Part shown: piece after piece, positions 33,147 to 42,800 of the stretch | How positions within the stretch are numbered: position 1 is the stretch's first letter | Layout of the letters: every line of letters starts with the position of its first letter | Assembly (NCBI GenBank): GCA_963575745.1 | Contig: CAUYUJ010003877.1 | Location: forward strand, 1 to 64,000 | Reading direction: 5' to 3' | DNA length: 64,000 bases | DNA from: Prorocentrum cordatum | Lineage: Eukaryota > Sar > Dinophyceae > Prorocentrales > Prorocentraceae | The notes under the pieces: model-generated | Seen by the model: the letters and a program-made list of their open reading frames with translations, nothing else | What the model was told of the DNA's origin: nothing | Databases searched by the model: none | Made by a program: the position numbers and the translations under genes

Positions 33147-36100
33147 CTCTTTATCACCTATGTATTATTTATATGAAAATGTGAGGTCATGTCACCCTCG
33201 TCCCTCTATAGACATTGAGTATGTGCGTCTCCCTCTCTCTGCATCTCTCGCTGTTCTATGTCGCATGGTATTCCCTCTCCCTATGCACCCTCTTGCTTTA
33301 GGTTTGCGTGCTGTTCTACGCTCACGCGCGTTGGTGCTAGTGCGAATGTGACCTATGCCGTAATACGCATACATACTCGTGAGCTTTTCCTGCGCTGTAC
33401 AGGGGTGTGTCGTTGGCCTGTTCGTCCCACGATCGGCGACAGACCATGCCGCTGGCGAGGAATCCCCTCGGACTCAAACGTGGTCCACTGCGGCGCTGCG
33501 TGCGCGATGCGTGCATATACATATGATGCACAAGCTGCCCCTGGCACGGTGTCCGTCCTCCCTCCGTTCCTCCCGTTCCTTGTTGTTTTGGTTCTTTCCT
33601 TCAACCTCAACATTCCTATCGTTCATACTATGTCTCCCCTCACCTTATTTCTAGTCCCGCCTCCCAACCCCTCCCGTGCGGGGCGCAAACAGCTAGCGAG
33701 CGCTTGTGCGCATCGCCCTCGCATCAGCCTGACGCCGCACCCACGTTCTCATCCGACGACGGGGTCGGCGGCGACAGGCGTGTCCTCTGGGCGGAGGGCG
33801 AGATCGCCCTCTTGGTCACGGGTGGAGTGGTCGCAGAGGCAGCGCCCTTGTCAACGTCCTTGTTCGAGTCCGTGTGCTTCTCCTCGCTGGCGCCAGGCGC
33901 TGCAGAAGGCCTCGGGCGAGCGCACTTAGCGGCACCTGGCTTCTTTAACATAGTTGACGGCCTCTTCATGACAACATTGCCGCCGACCTGATCCAGCTTC
34001 GCGGCCTTCATGGCGATGGCCCCCTCTCGATCGATCTTCCCGTGCGCCAGCTTCACTGCGATTGTCGATGCCCATGCCAGGGCAGCAGCTTGGGAGGTCG
34101 TCTCCGCCGTCGCCTCGAACTTGTCCACATTGATGGTGGTCGCCGTCTTGCCGTTCACCTGGACGACGGCGAGGCGCTGGGGCGGCTTGCCTCTGACATC
34201 ATTGCTGCGGATCAGCGCCTCGACCTTCTCATCATTGCTGTTCTTGCCAAGCCACCCCTGCCTGTCGGGCAAGCGTCTGGACTTCAGCTCGCTCGTGCCT
34301 GCACCGCTGCTTGCGGCTCTGCTCTCTGGGCCCGCGTCGGAGATCTTCGTCGTATTCACCTCCTGCTTCTTCTTCTTCTTCTTCATGGGCGTGCCCAGCT
34401 TCGCCTTGGTCTTCGCCTTGGCCTTCGGCTGCGTGAGACCCGATCGCCACTTGGCCACGGTCACCTGCGCCGCGTTCACCGCCTCCTGTGTCGAGCCAGA
34501 CGCGCCTTTGAACACTGCCAGCATGCAATCTGTAGGCGCTGCATCTGGAGGTTCGCGCATCTCGACGGCATACTCGGGGAAGTGCTTCTTCGGGCCGCCC
34601 GTGCGCGTGCGGAACGCGCAGCGAGCCTCCCCGTCGTATCCGTAGTCATACACGGGGGTCTTGGCAGCGCCAGTGTCTACCTCCACGTCGGGCTCGAAGT
34701 CGGCGGGGCCCTCCTCCTCCCCGCCCTCCTCGTCGTTCTTCTCGTCGAACTCGTCCTCGTGCTGGTCCCCGTCGGCGTCGCCGCCAGGCTCGACGTTCTT
34801 CTCGGGCTTGGGGAGCGCCAGCGCTTTGAACCATTTGGGGGGTGTGTCCTTGATCATATACTGGCTAGCGTGGCGGCACATCGTCTTCAAGCGCTTGTGC
34901 AGCTCGGCCTGCCACGTCGTCATCTCCCCCCTGCTCCTGAACACCAGTGGCTTGTGCCTGGCGACCTCCTTCAGAGCCTGGAACCACGCGTCCTTCTTGA
35001 AGGACATGGTGCTATTCACCTAGGGTGAGAACACAAATTGTGCACATGCTGATTCATCCACTCCTCCGAACTCCTCCGTTCATCCACTCCGTTCTCCATT
35101 TCCTCCATTCGTCCATTGCTCATTCCTCCCCTCCTCCTCCGATCTCCTCCATTCCCCCACTCCTCCATTACCCCCATTCCTCCACTCATTCCTTTAATCC
35201 CTTCACCCCCGCCGCCCTCCCGTAAGTCCCCCCTCCTCCACGTGGAGGGCGGAGGGGTATACATTTAGAAGGGTCGGCGGTGTTTGTCCGATTCACCACC
35301 TGGACCAAGCTCCTGATCAGCTTGATGTGGCCCTCGATGCCCTGCCGACTCACGCCGCCATCGTAGCCGTACGTGCAGAAACTCGGGCCCGTCACGTGTG
35401 GGAGCAGGGCTGAACCGAGCGGCCCTGGGGCCGTCTCTGCACCTGGCGAGGACATCTTGATCCAAGCCAGCTGCTGACGAGGGAAGATGGGGGGAGGATG
35501 GCATGGCGGAACCTGGTGAGTAAACAACTAAAGAGGAGGAGGATGAGGAGGAGGAGGAGGAGGATCAGGAGGAGAAGACGTGAGGAGGAGGAGGAGAAGG
35601 AGGAGGAAGATGGTGCTGCTGCTGATGATGCTGCTGATGATGATGCTGATGATGATGATGCTGATGATGATGATGCTGATGCTGATCCTGATGGTGATGA
35701 TTGAGGAGGGGGAGGTGGTGGAGGATACGGATGAACCCGATTAGACGGATGATGGGAAGACGCCGACGAGAAGGAGGCGGAGGAGGAAGCTGACGTAGAG
35801 GCGGGCGCCGACGATACACCAACGAGCAACGTTAACGTCGAGGTGGGGGATGGTTGAAATGCCTGGAAGGAGGGGGCGGAGGGCAGACGAGGGAGGAGGG
35901 AAGTGGGATGTTGGACGAGTGGCTGATCGGGAGGAGGTGGGACGAGGGGCGTACGGTAAGAGGAAGGCACATAACCAGGAGCAACAAGGCAGGCCGATCG
36001 GCCTGCTGCACGTCCGCGCGGAACATGTCCTGGATGAGCTCGTCGTCCGATGGCGCTGCCTTATGCGGGGCGGGTGCGGGGGGAGGCGGTTCCTTCCCCC

Positions 36101-36530
36101 CACCGCCCACCTCCCACCCTCGAGGGCCCCCCGATCCTCGAGGATGGGAGGCGAGGGCCCCCCATCCTCGAGGACCCCTCCCATCCTCGAGGATCCCTTC
36201 CATCTATAGAGGGCCCCAGGGGACCCCCCAGGACCTCCCACCCTCGAGTTTCCCCTCAACTCCCCTCATCTCCTATCCGCTCTTTGTGCTCCTTTTCCTC
36301 CCCCTCAGCTTCGTCCGATCCTCACCCTCCTATTCCGTCTCCCCCTTCTCCTCCTCCTCCTCCTCCTCCTCCTCATCCTCCTCCCCCTCATTATCGTGTT
36401 TCGTCCCTGCTGCCGTCGTGGCAGCTGGCGCAATTGTCGCAGGCGGCCCCGTCTCGCCCTGCTGCGTGGCGGGCAGCGCTGCGTTCTGGAACTGGGGCGG
36501 GGCCTGCGGGAACGGGCAGAAGGGGCCGCA
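30400..36530 (-). CDS. Unknown multi-exon gene (at least five phase-consistent exons)
   Basis: Exons on the minus strand at 36059-36003, 35473-35300, 35019-33729, 31987-31643 and 31355-30400 join without breaking phase (19, 58 and 430 1/3 codons, then a 345-base exon starting and ending mid-codon, then the 3' exon). Acceptors end in AG; donors are GC, GT and GA-like. A further probable exon lies at about 36530-36405. The product has an N-terminal Gln/Pro/Ala-rich part, TYGYDGGVSRQGIEGHIKL, a helical WFQALKEVARHKPLVF domain, a long acidic linker, YDYGYDGEARCAFRTR, a Lys-rich KKKKKK stretch, a KKKRVKQWAAEQFDQYQE block, a GSWLTFEGMITAEMG block and a Lys/Ala-rich linker before a helical C-terminus. 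I recall similar blocks in dinoflagellate predicted proteins; the function is unknown. Confidence 0.65.
31643..31987 (-). CDS. Internal exon of the multi-exon gene
   Basis: It follows an acceptor TTGCCGCAG, reads NFEGQLMKAFMDSGAFKVEN and an acidic DEEGDDAQDIMDDERD stretch, then ERYALFRRSCAEENARYQSL and KKKRVKQWAAEQFDQYQ. Phase fits the exons on both sides. The stop after SSQN lies in the proposed intron. Confidence 0.65.
32640..33720. other. Intron with (CT)n and AT-rich repeats
   Basis: Between exons 33729 and 31987 lies non-coding sequence with a (CT)n run at 33105-33142, GA-rich and TATA-rich parts, and no supported exon. Pro/Arg frames on both strands at 32000-32500 follow from GC-rich sequence. 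Confidence 0.5.
33729..35019 (-). CDS. Large exon of the multi-exon gene
   Basis: The exon starts at the acceptor CACCCTAG before GTGAATAGC; ATG at 35007 is internal if spliced, since TAG precedes it in frame. It encodes WFQALKEVARHKPLVFRSRG, a His/Cys/Lys-rich helix, an Asp/Glu linker of about 40 residues, YDYGYDGEARCAFRTRTGG, an AVFKGASGSTQEAVNAAQ segment, KKKKKK and a Ser/Pro/Ala tail. A likely donor is TCAG before GCTGATG. Confidence 0.7.
35300..35473 (-). CDS. Internal exon of the multi-exon gene
   Basis: Fifty-eight codons after CCCTCGTCAG read QLAWIKMSSPGAETAPGPLG and then FCTYGYDGGVSRQGIEGHIK, ending SLVQ before GTGGTG. Nearly all codons end in G or C. The donor side (GTGGTGAAT) and the next acceptor side (GTGAAT) share a short direct repeat. 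Confidence 0.65.
35530..35720. repeat. (GGA)n and (GAT)n/(GCTGAT)n microsatellites in an intron
   Basis: GGA repeats at 35535-35612 and GATGATGCT repeats at 35615-35705, located between exons 36003 and 35473. Confidence 0.95.
36003..36059 (-). CDS. Short internal exon of the multi-exon gene
   Basis: Nineteen codons read AAPSDDELIQDMFRADVQQ between CATAAG and a GC donor. Joined to the next exon, the frame continues QLAWIK. Codon third positions are mostly G/C. Confidence 0.5.
36405..36530 (-). CDS. Probable upstream exon, Pro/Gln/Ala-rich
   Basis: The minus strand reads CGPFCPFPQAPPQFQNAALP and continues ATQQGETGPPATIAPAATTA with G/C third positions. Boundaries were not fixed. The exon lies about 220 bases outside the retrotransposon terminus at 36751. 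Confidence 0.4.
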
Positions 36531-36629
36531 GGGTAAAGTCGGCGGCTCCGAGAGAACGACGGGCTATAGTAGGGTACAGTCGGGTGCACACATACATATA
36601 TATACATATATATAGAGATGTGTACATAG

Positions 36630-36638
36630 ACACTTGTA

Positions 36639-36673
<35 letters not shown>

Positions 36674-36750
36674 ATGTATGTATGTATGTATGCATGCATG
36701 TATGTATGTATGTATGTATGTATGTAGGTATGTAGGTGTGTATGTGAATA
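36630..36750. repeat. (TCTG)n(TATG)n microsatellite at the element edge
   Basis: A tetranucleotide array ends directly at the outer terminus (36751) of the retrotransposon repeat B2. The opposite flank (44942 onward) is also TGTATACGCATG-rich, so the element may have inserted into alternating purine-pyrimidine sequence. Confidence 0.95.
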
Positions 36751-37116
36751 TAATGTACAAAACGCATTGAGTTCCTAAAGCCTCTGGAGACCCACCCACC
36801 CAACCCCCGCGCCGCCCCCGCGGCGGTCAGGGGCAAGGAAGGGAAAAGCTAGGGACGAGTAGGCAAAGCCTGTACAGGTAGGGCGTGCCAAGGCGAAGCC
36901 TGTGCAGAATAGGAAACAACAGCAAGCGTCACTCACGATTATCTCGATAATCAACTCCATTTTTTTCAACAGACCACGAAATGACCAAAGCCATATCTCC
37001 TGTCGATCACAGTTCAGACGTGTCGCAGCATGCTTCCAATTAAACTCCCTCGGCCGAGGGTCTCCTTTGTATTTGACCTCATCCGATTCATCAAGGGAAA
37101 ATCCCCTGAACTCCAA
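36751..37116 (-). repeat. Split direct repeat B2 (3' terminus)
   Basis: Copy of B1 that forms the 3' end of the element. Its inner end differs from B1 by a small insertion (AATCCC) before CTGAACTCCA. The outer end abuts a (TATG)n microsatellite. Confidence 0.92.
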
Positions 37117-37134
37117 AGGGCGGGATCGGGTGGG

Positions 37135-37226
37135 CCCGAAAAGCTATGGAAGCACGCTCGCTGTTGAAGAGCATGGCTGGACCAACACTATACATTAATA
37201 CCCGCTCGAAGACTCTCACTTCATCA
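37135..37226 (-). repeat. Split direct repeat A2 (internal)
   Basis: A second copy of the 5' terminal 92 bases, abutting B1 without a gap. The 18 bases between A2 and B2 (37117-37134) have no counterpart next to A1. Confidence 0.92.
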
Positions 37227-37577
37227 TAATGTACAAAACGCATTGAGTTCCTAAAGCCTCTGGAGACCCACCCACCCAACCCCCACGCCGCCCCCGCGGC
37301 GGTCAGGGGCAAGGAAGGGAAAAGCTAGGGACGAGTAGGCAAAACCTGTACAGGTAGGGCGTGCCAAGGCGAAGCCTGTGCAGAATAGGAAACAACAGCA
37401 AGCGTCACTCACGATTATCTCGATAATCAACTCCATTTTTTTCAACAGACCACGAAATGACCAAAGCCATATCTCCTGTCGATCACAGTTCAGACGTGTC
37501 GCAGCATGCTTCCAATTAAACTCCCTCGGCCGAGGGTCTCCTTTGTATTTGACCTCATCCGATTCATCAAGGGAAAT
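37227..37577 (-). repeat. Split direct repeat B1 (internal)
   Basis: It begins TAATGTACAAAACGC at 37227, identical to the outer end of B2 at 36751, at a constant offset of 476 bases. Only two substitutions were seen to about 37576. It includes a GCCGCCCCCGCGGCGG GC-palindrome and a run of seven T. Confidence 0.92.
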
Positions 37578-37674
37578 CTGAACTCCATAACGTATACAAC
37601 ATGTCCGCTCTGAGATAATGCCAAACTCCGGTATCCGATCATACCACTCCTATGGCTTTGAAACCCACTGAACC
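37578..37674 (-). other. Element 3' untranslated segment
   Basis: Unique sequence between the last ORF and B1, with no coding content. Confidence 0.5.
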
Positions 37675-38850
37675 TCAGAGCCAAACACCGCTTGCGTACC
37701 ATAACCAATCGAACTGCGCGTGGGCCCACCGGCCGAGACGGAACCAAAAGGGAGGGCGAGCGGTGGGAAACTGGAGTACCTCCTGCGCGGTCAGCGGTGT
37801 CCGCAGCACGGAGGCGTCGACTGCCGACTCTATCGCATCCTTGACTCTCGTCGTGATGCGCTCCAGCTCTCTTCCGGGATCGGCCCCTGTGAGTGCCCAC
37901 AACGGATTAGCCCACTGAAGTTCAAATCCCAATCTAGCGAAATAATATCGTACTGCCAGCACCTCATCGTCCACTAACAGTACCTCCCAATCCCAGATGA
38001 AGAAGCTCTCCGTGAAATTGAACTGGGAGGAGAGCCGCGCCGCCACTGGCGCCCTGACAGATACAGCGTTAATGGAACCCCACAACTCCACTGCCAGGTC
38101 ATCTGGCACCACGGACAGCCCCCGCTCGAGCTCCTTCATCATACTGGGGCGAGAGCGTGCACCAATGTCAACGACGGAGCGGCCGCCTGTGACGTTCAAG
38201 CGGCAGCCCAGCAGATCTATCCCAGACCACGCTTCATACACAAACGTAGCAGAGTTTCTTGCAACCGATAGCGCCACCCCACTCACGGCCAAAGTCAGGT
38301 TCCTGGCCGCGAGGGCCACAGCACCACCTGCGCCTGCCACATCCTCCACCAGGGACGCCGCAGCCTCGGCACCCCTGGACATGTTAGGAAAGAGGCTCGA
38401 CGGGAAACTGACGACGAGCACCATGAGGATGATGGCAGGCACGAAGCACGGGCCGCAGAGAATCTGGAACACCCTACTGTAGCCAACAACCGACTTGAGG
38501 TAGCTTCCCTTTTGCCCCCTGGTCTGCTGCGGCTTGCATGGTGCCTGTGCGTAGAACTGCAGCTTGCCTGTCATCGGCTGGCCCGCTGCCTCTGGAGGTG
38601 GGATTGCGAGCACAGTGGCGGGCGGCAGCGTACCCGGGCTCTTGGCCTTGGGCGGCGTGAGTACGAGCGAAACTGCCCCCGGCGATGCCGTCCGCGACGT
38701 GGCCCTTGACGGCGGAGCACTGACGCACTGCGCCCAACTGGGCGGTGTCCCCGGCGGGCTCGGCAGTGGTGGCACGTTCTCCTCCGTCAAGTCCGGGCCC
38801 TTGATCCACCCCCCAGTGTTCTTGTCCTTGACGTAGCCCTTGGGCGCCAT
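37675..38850 (-). CDS. Type II membrane glycoprotein-like ORF (env-like?)
   Basis: 391 residues from ATG 38850, directly downstream of the recombinase. An N-terminal Pro/Thr/Ser-rich tail of about 125 residues carries GYVKDKNTGGWIKGPDLTEE. One strong membrane segment follows (about 127-155, including VPAIILMVLVVSF), then a region of about 235 residues holding four N-glycosylation sequons (NMS 156, NLT 184, NVT 219, NFT 278), a FFIWDWEVLLVDDEVLAVRYY strand block and an aromatic C-terminus (FDWLWYASGVWL). The layout is that of a type II membrane protein with a lumenal or extracellular domain. I recognise no homologue. Its retention in a young element suggests a role in the element's life cycle; an envelope-like role is speculation. 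Confidence 0.6.
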   Translation of the reverse strand: MAPKGYVKDKNTGGWIKGPDLTEENVPPLPSPPGTPPSWAQCVSAPPSRATSRTASPGAVSLVLTPPKAKSPGTLPPATVLAIPPPEAAGQPMTGKLQFYAQAPCKPQQTRGQKGSYLKSVVGYSRVFQILCGPCFVPAIILMVLVVSFPSSLFPNMSRGAEAAASLVEDVAGAGGAVALAARNLTLAVSGVALSVARNSATFVYEAWSGIDLLGCRLNVTGGRSVVDIGARSRPSMMKELERGLSVVPDDLAVELWGSINAVSVRAPVAARLSSQFNFTESFFIWDWEVLLVDDEVLAVRYYFARLGFELQWANPLWALTGADPGRELERITTRVKDAIESAVDASVLRTPLTAQEVLQFPTARPPFWFRLGRWAHAQFDWLWYASGVWL

Positions 38851-38949
38851 ATCCTGGAGGAAGGTGCGCTCCCCAGACGAACGCAGGAAAGTGCTGGCGC
38901 CACCCTCTCTTGAGCCAGTGCAGCTGCTGCGCAAAGCCCTTCGTGTTTA

Positions 38950-39846
38950 GCTGGGTGAGGATGTGGCTCGCACCGACGATGTCAAGATAGATACGCAAAC
39001 TCCCATCTGAGATCCACCTCCCTCTCTCCCGAACTTCTTCAAACGAGAGCCCTTCGGCCCTCGAGTCACTCGCCCATCCTGCTCTAGGGCTGTGAGGCCC
39101 CCAACCCATAGATAGGCCCAACGAGCCCTCGGTGTCCTTGAGAGTCTTACGATACTGGGCTAGGCTGAAGGGGAAGAGCGGAGTGCTGGGGTGGCCCTCG
39201 TGATCTCCTCAAGCACCTCCATGATGTCCCTGTCCTCCTGGAATATGCGCGCCACCTGGGGCCTCTTGAGCTTTGTCCCCGTACGAGCCCCAAGAGCGAT
39301 AGAGACCGAGGCGATGTTGATGTTCTCGCCCAAGTCTCGAGGGAAGATGAGGTCCTCCGGTAGTATTCCCAAGAGCTCCGAGGGGCGTAAGCCCGTATGG
39401 CATTGCACGATGAGAGCAAGGCCCAGACGCGGGTTCCCTCTGGCGGCCATGTGAACCCCGAGGAGCTTACCAGGCAACTTCCCGAGAGGCACCGTATGTT
39501 TGCGTCCAACATTTCTTTCCCAGCCTGCAATGACAGCCTTGCTCCACAACAGTCTCCCCCGCATGCGAGGGAAGAAGAACTCAACTGCTGCAACTGTATT
39601 CACGAATTTCGCTGGAGTGAGGTTCTCAATCTGATCATTTTTGAACTCAACTAGAAGGTCGTCCCATTCGTCAGCACCGCTGGGACGCAGGCCGCGCTGG
39701 AGGGCCCAGGTCGAAAACCGAAGCCCAGCGCTGCGATATACTTCTAAAGTCTTCTCAGTCACCCGCGCGGCCTGGTCAGGGTCGACTCGACGAGGTCCGA
39801 CCCGACGAGCGCACCAAGCCACTCCGCTTCCTCCTTGACAACTCAT
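38950..39846 (-). CDS. Tyrosine recombinase (integrase), one internal frameshift
   Basis: ATG 39846 overlaps the end of the RT ORF. An N-terminal SAM-like/core-binding region starts ARVTEKTLEVYRSAGLRFST. The catalytic part shows QCHTGLRPSELLGI (first Arg) and ARTGTKLKRPQ (Lys strand). The frame then stops at 39160. The alternative frame, open across the same point (near 39175-39190), continues TPLFPFSLAQYRKTLKD, PHSPRAGWAS (His-x-x-Arg) and GRWISDGSLRIYLD (Tyr codon at 38987-38989). All five catalytic positions are thus present but divided by one shift. The enzyme would join circular cDNA to target DNA. The frameshift may be a lesion, a programmed shift, or a sequencing error. Confidence 0.82.
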
Positions 39847-42800
39847 CAGCTGTCTGGTGTGCGGTGTCCACCCAGGGTAGGTATAGTTTGATGCCTGTTG
39901 CCACTGAAAGTGCACTAATCTTCCTCGGCAGGTAGTTGAGATGCGGGGCCGATGAACGCCCCTTTGCTGCTGCTGAGGACAACGGCTCATTATCCTCCAT
40001 GTTGCAGATAGCGTGGTCATGAGCTCCTGGAAGAAGAGAGAGCGCCTGACAAAGTCTGACCACGGCTCGGCCTTCTCCCAAGATGATGTGGTCAGGCGAG
40101 CGCCAGCGTCCCGCGTCCAGCTCGTGCCACATCTCCTGAGGGATCTGCAGCAGCTCTCGCGGGATGCGTGACACCGGGATGCGGCCACGCAGCTCTCGAT
40201 CAGCACGGTTCAGATGGAGGACCGTGCCGTCCAGCCTGGAAACTGTATGCCCAGGTCTCGTACCTGCTCCGATGACTTGTTCTGACTCACTCTGGGTGAT
40301 GGGCGTCACGACGATGCCGTACCCGCCGTGGTCGACTCGGTTGGCGCCCTCCGCATCCGAAGCAAAGAGTACGGGCGCTGCCGGTAGATCCAAGACACAC
40401 GACATCATCGGGATCATGTCTCTCATGACGCGCACCTCGCGGCGGGCGGAGGCCCACCACCACACGACTTGACCCTGCCTCTTCTCGAGCAGGTCGAACA
40501 CCGCGGCAGGGATGGCCATGAGTTCGCGCCTCAAGAGCGCCCCCCACAGCCACGCGCCCACCAAAGCCCTGAGCAGCTCCACGTCCACCCAGGGCGTCTC
40601 CATGATCCACGTAAGTGCCGCCTCCGAACAGCTGGCTTTGCCACTAGCCAGCTTCAGGCGAGGCGGAAAGTTCTGCAACTCGTAGCCCACGATCTTCGAG
40701 CCCTCCTCGATCCTCTCGCGCTCGTTGACGACGAAGCCGGCCTGCTCCCAGGCGTCGGCGACCTTCTGCATCATCTGCTCACTCACAACGTCAGCCGACC
40801 CGCCTCTTCGGCAAGCCGCTATGTTGAGCCCGTCGTCCACGTGCACGTAGATCGCCTGGAAGCCTGGGCGCAGCCTCACACTGCCACCCCGGCGGTACAG
40901 CTCGTTCAGCACGAAGAGGCCCTCCTTCTCGCTCTCGAAGCTCCACTGGGTGTGACGCGGCTTCTCCCGCCCCGTCCTGAGCCACCCTCCTGGTCCCCGG
41001 CCTGCGGTCAGCATCCGAAGCGCCGTCCTGACCACACTGAGGGCGATCATGCGGCACAAGCCAGGCGGGTAGGCCTGCGGCCGGCGCGACCTGAAGATGC
41101 CGCGCTCGTTCTTCCCGTAGGCCTTCTCGTGACGGTGTCTCCCATCACACAGCACCGCCTGCTCTTGAATGCCGTCCAAGTTCGAAGCCAGCGTAGTGGG
41201 CTTCTGGGCCGGTCCCCCGTACATACACTGGTCGATCCTGGTGGTGCGCACGCCGTGTCGCCCCAGCATGCCCTTCACTGCCTCCAGGTCCCAGATGCTC
41301 GGGTACGGCTCCTCCTCTGGGTCCGCGGGGTGTTCGAACAGGTAGCCCCCCCCGTGCTGCTCCTCCACGTCGCACAAGGCGAGCAGGTTGAAGAGAAGCA
41401 CGTTCGCCTCCGTGACTCTCGCGCGCTCCTCCTTCGACAGGTCGCTCCTGCCCTGCGGCTCCGACCGAAATCGGAGTGGACGAGGACCTCCTCCGCGAAA
41501 GCGCGCTCTACTCCACGTGGCACAGGGGGGGGCGCCAAGGATAATGTCAATGAGGCCCTGTTCGATCATCTCCAGCAGCATGGCGATCAGCTTGGGGTCC
41601 GCCAGATCCCACCTATGATCAAAGGCAAGATCCACTCCAAAGAAAAAGATCGCAACCCCATATTCGACGGCAAACTCCTCCACGTAGTGCTGGATGTCCA
41701 GCTTCCTCCGGCCGCCCGCGAACGTGCGCAGCACGATGATCACTCGGTGACGCTCCTGCTTCAGCTCACGGACTTTAACCAGGAAGGCCTCAGGGGAGAG
41801 CCCAGCCTCTTGACGCCGCTCAGCACGTCCCAAGGCTTGCTTCTTGACCCACTCGACGTCCTCCACGACGGCTTCGTCCGGAAGATCGATCCACTGGCTC
41901 TCCTTGGGCTCTCCTAGGGCGGCCGACCTCACCAGCGTCCTCCCCACTGCCTCCAGGTTGATGCACATCAGGATGTGAACGGCATGAGACAACCCCATCG
42001 GCGGCCTGGTGTAGCAAGGGCACACTAGAGACCACTCCTGGAGACCGCTCCTCATGTCCACGGGTAACAAGGACCAGACTGCTGCAGCTGGGATGGCAGG
42101 AGTTGCCATCCACTTCCACATCCACTCAGGCAAGAGAACCGAAGAGAATGCATTGCTCTCATCACACCGCGCCATATGAATCTCCATGCCTGGCGCTCGC
42201 ATCATAGCGAGCGCTCCTCCTCCGCCCAGTCCGTGTTCACCACGTCGTCGCACATCACTCCAGAGGTAGTTCGTGGGCACTGCCATGATGAGCTTTCTCA
42301 ACTTAAAGCCGTCCTTCTTCAAGACCGCTGATACTCCATTGATCGTCATCACCTCGCTCCTCGGTCTAAATACCCACAGCCCCGGCGGTAGGTCATCACG
42401 ATGTAAATAAGCTATCCACTGTTCCATCTGGCCCCCAAAGAACCCATACTGCCTCTCTAGTTCCTCCACGTGCTGCATGGACTTGCCTGCCATCTCGACG
42501 ACGTTCTCCTCCTTCTCGTAGTACTCGGCCTCATCGGCCGGCAACGCCTCGAGTAGCGGGACAACCTTCAGCGTCGTCACCTCGTCCACTCTGTCGGCAA
42601 TGAACTCCGTGTGGACGTCTCTCTTGTGCACTCTCCTGTAGCCTATCTGGTCCAACTTCAGTAGCTCACACGTCGCTTGTACGCCCGTCACTGGGAACAG
42701 CCGGCGAACATAGAGCTGGTCCTTTGCGTGCTGGATGGCCCGCGCCTGGACCCGCCCGACAGCCGAGTTCGTCATCATCTCATTGCTAAACTTCTGCTGC

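Noticed and set aside
36751-37577. Interpreting 36751-37116 and 37227-37577 as two LTRs of a solo or nested LTR element
   Set aside because: The block between them matches the far terminus at 44850-44941, which is the split-direct-repeat arrangement; LTR ends and integrase are absent.
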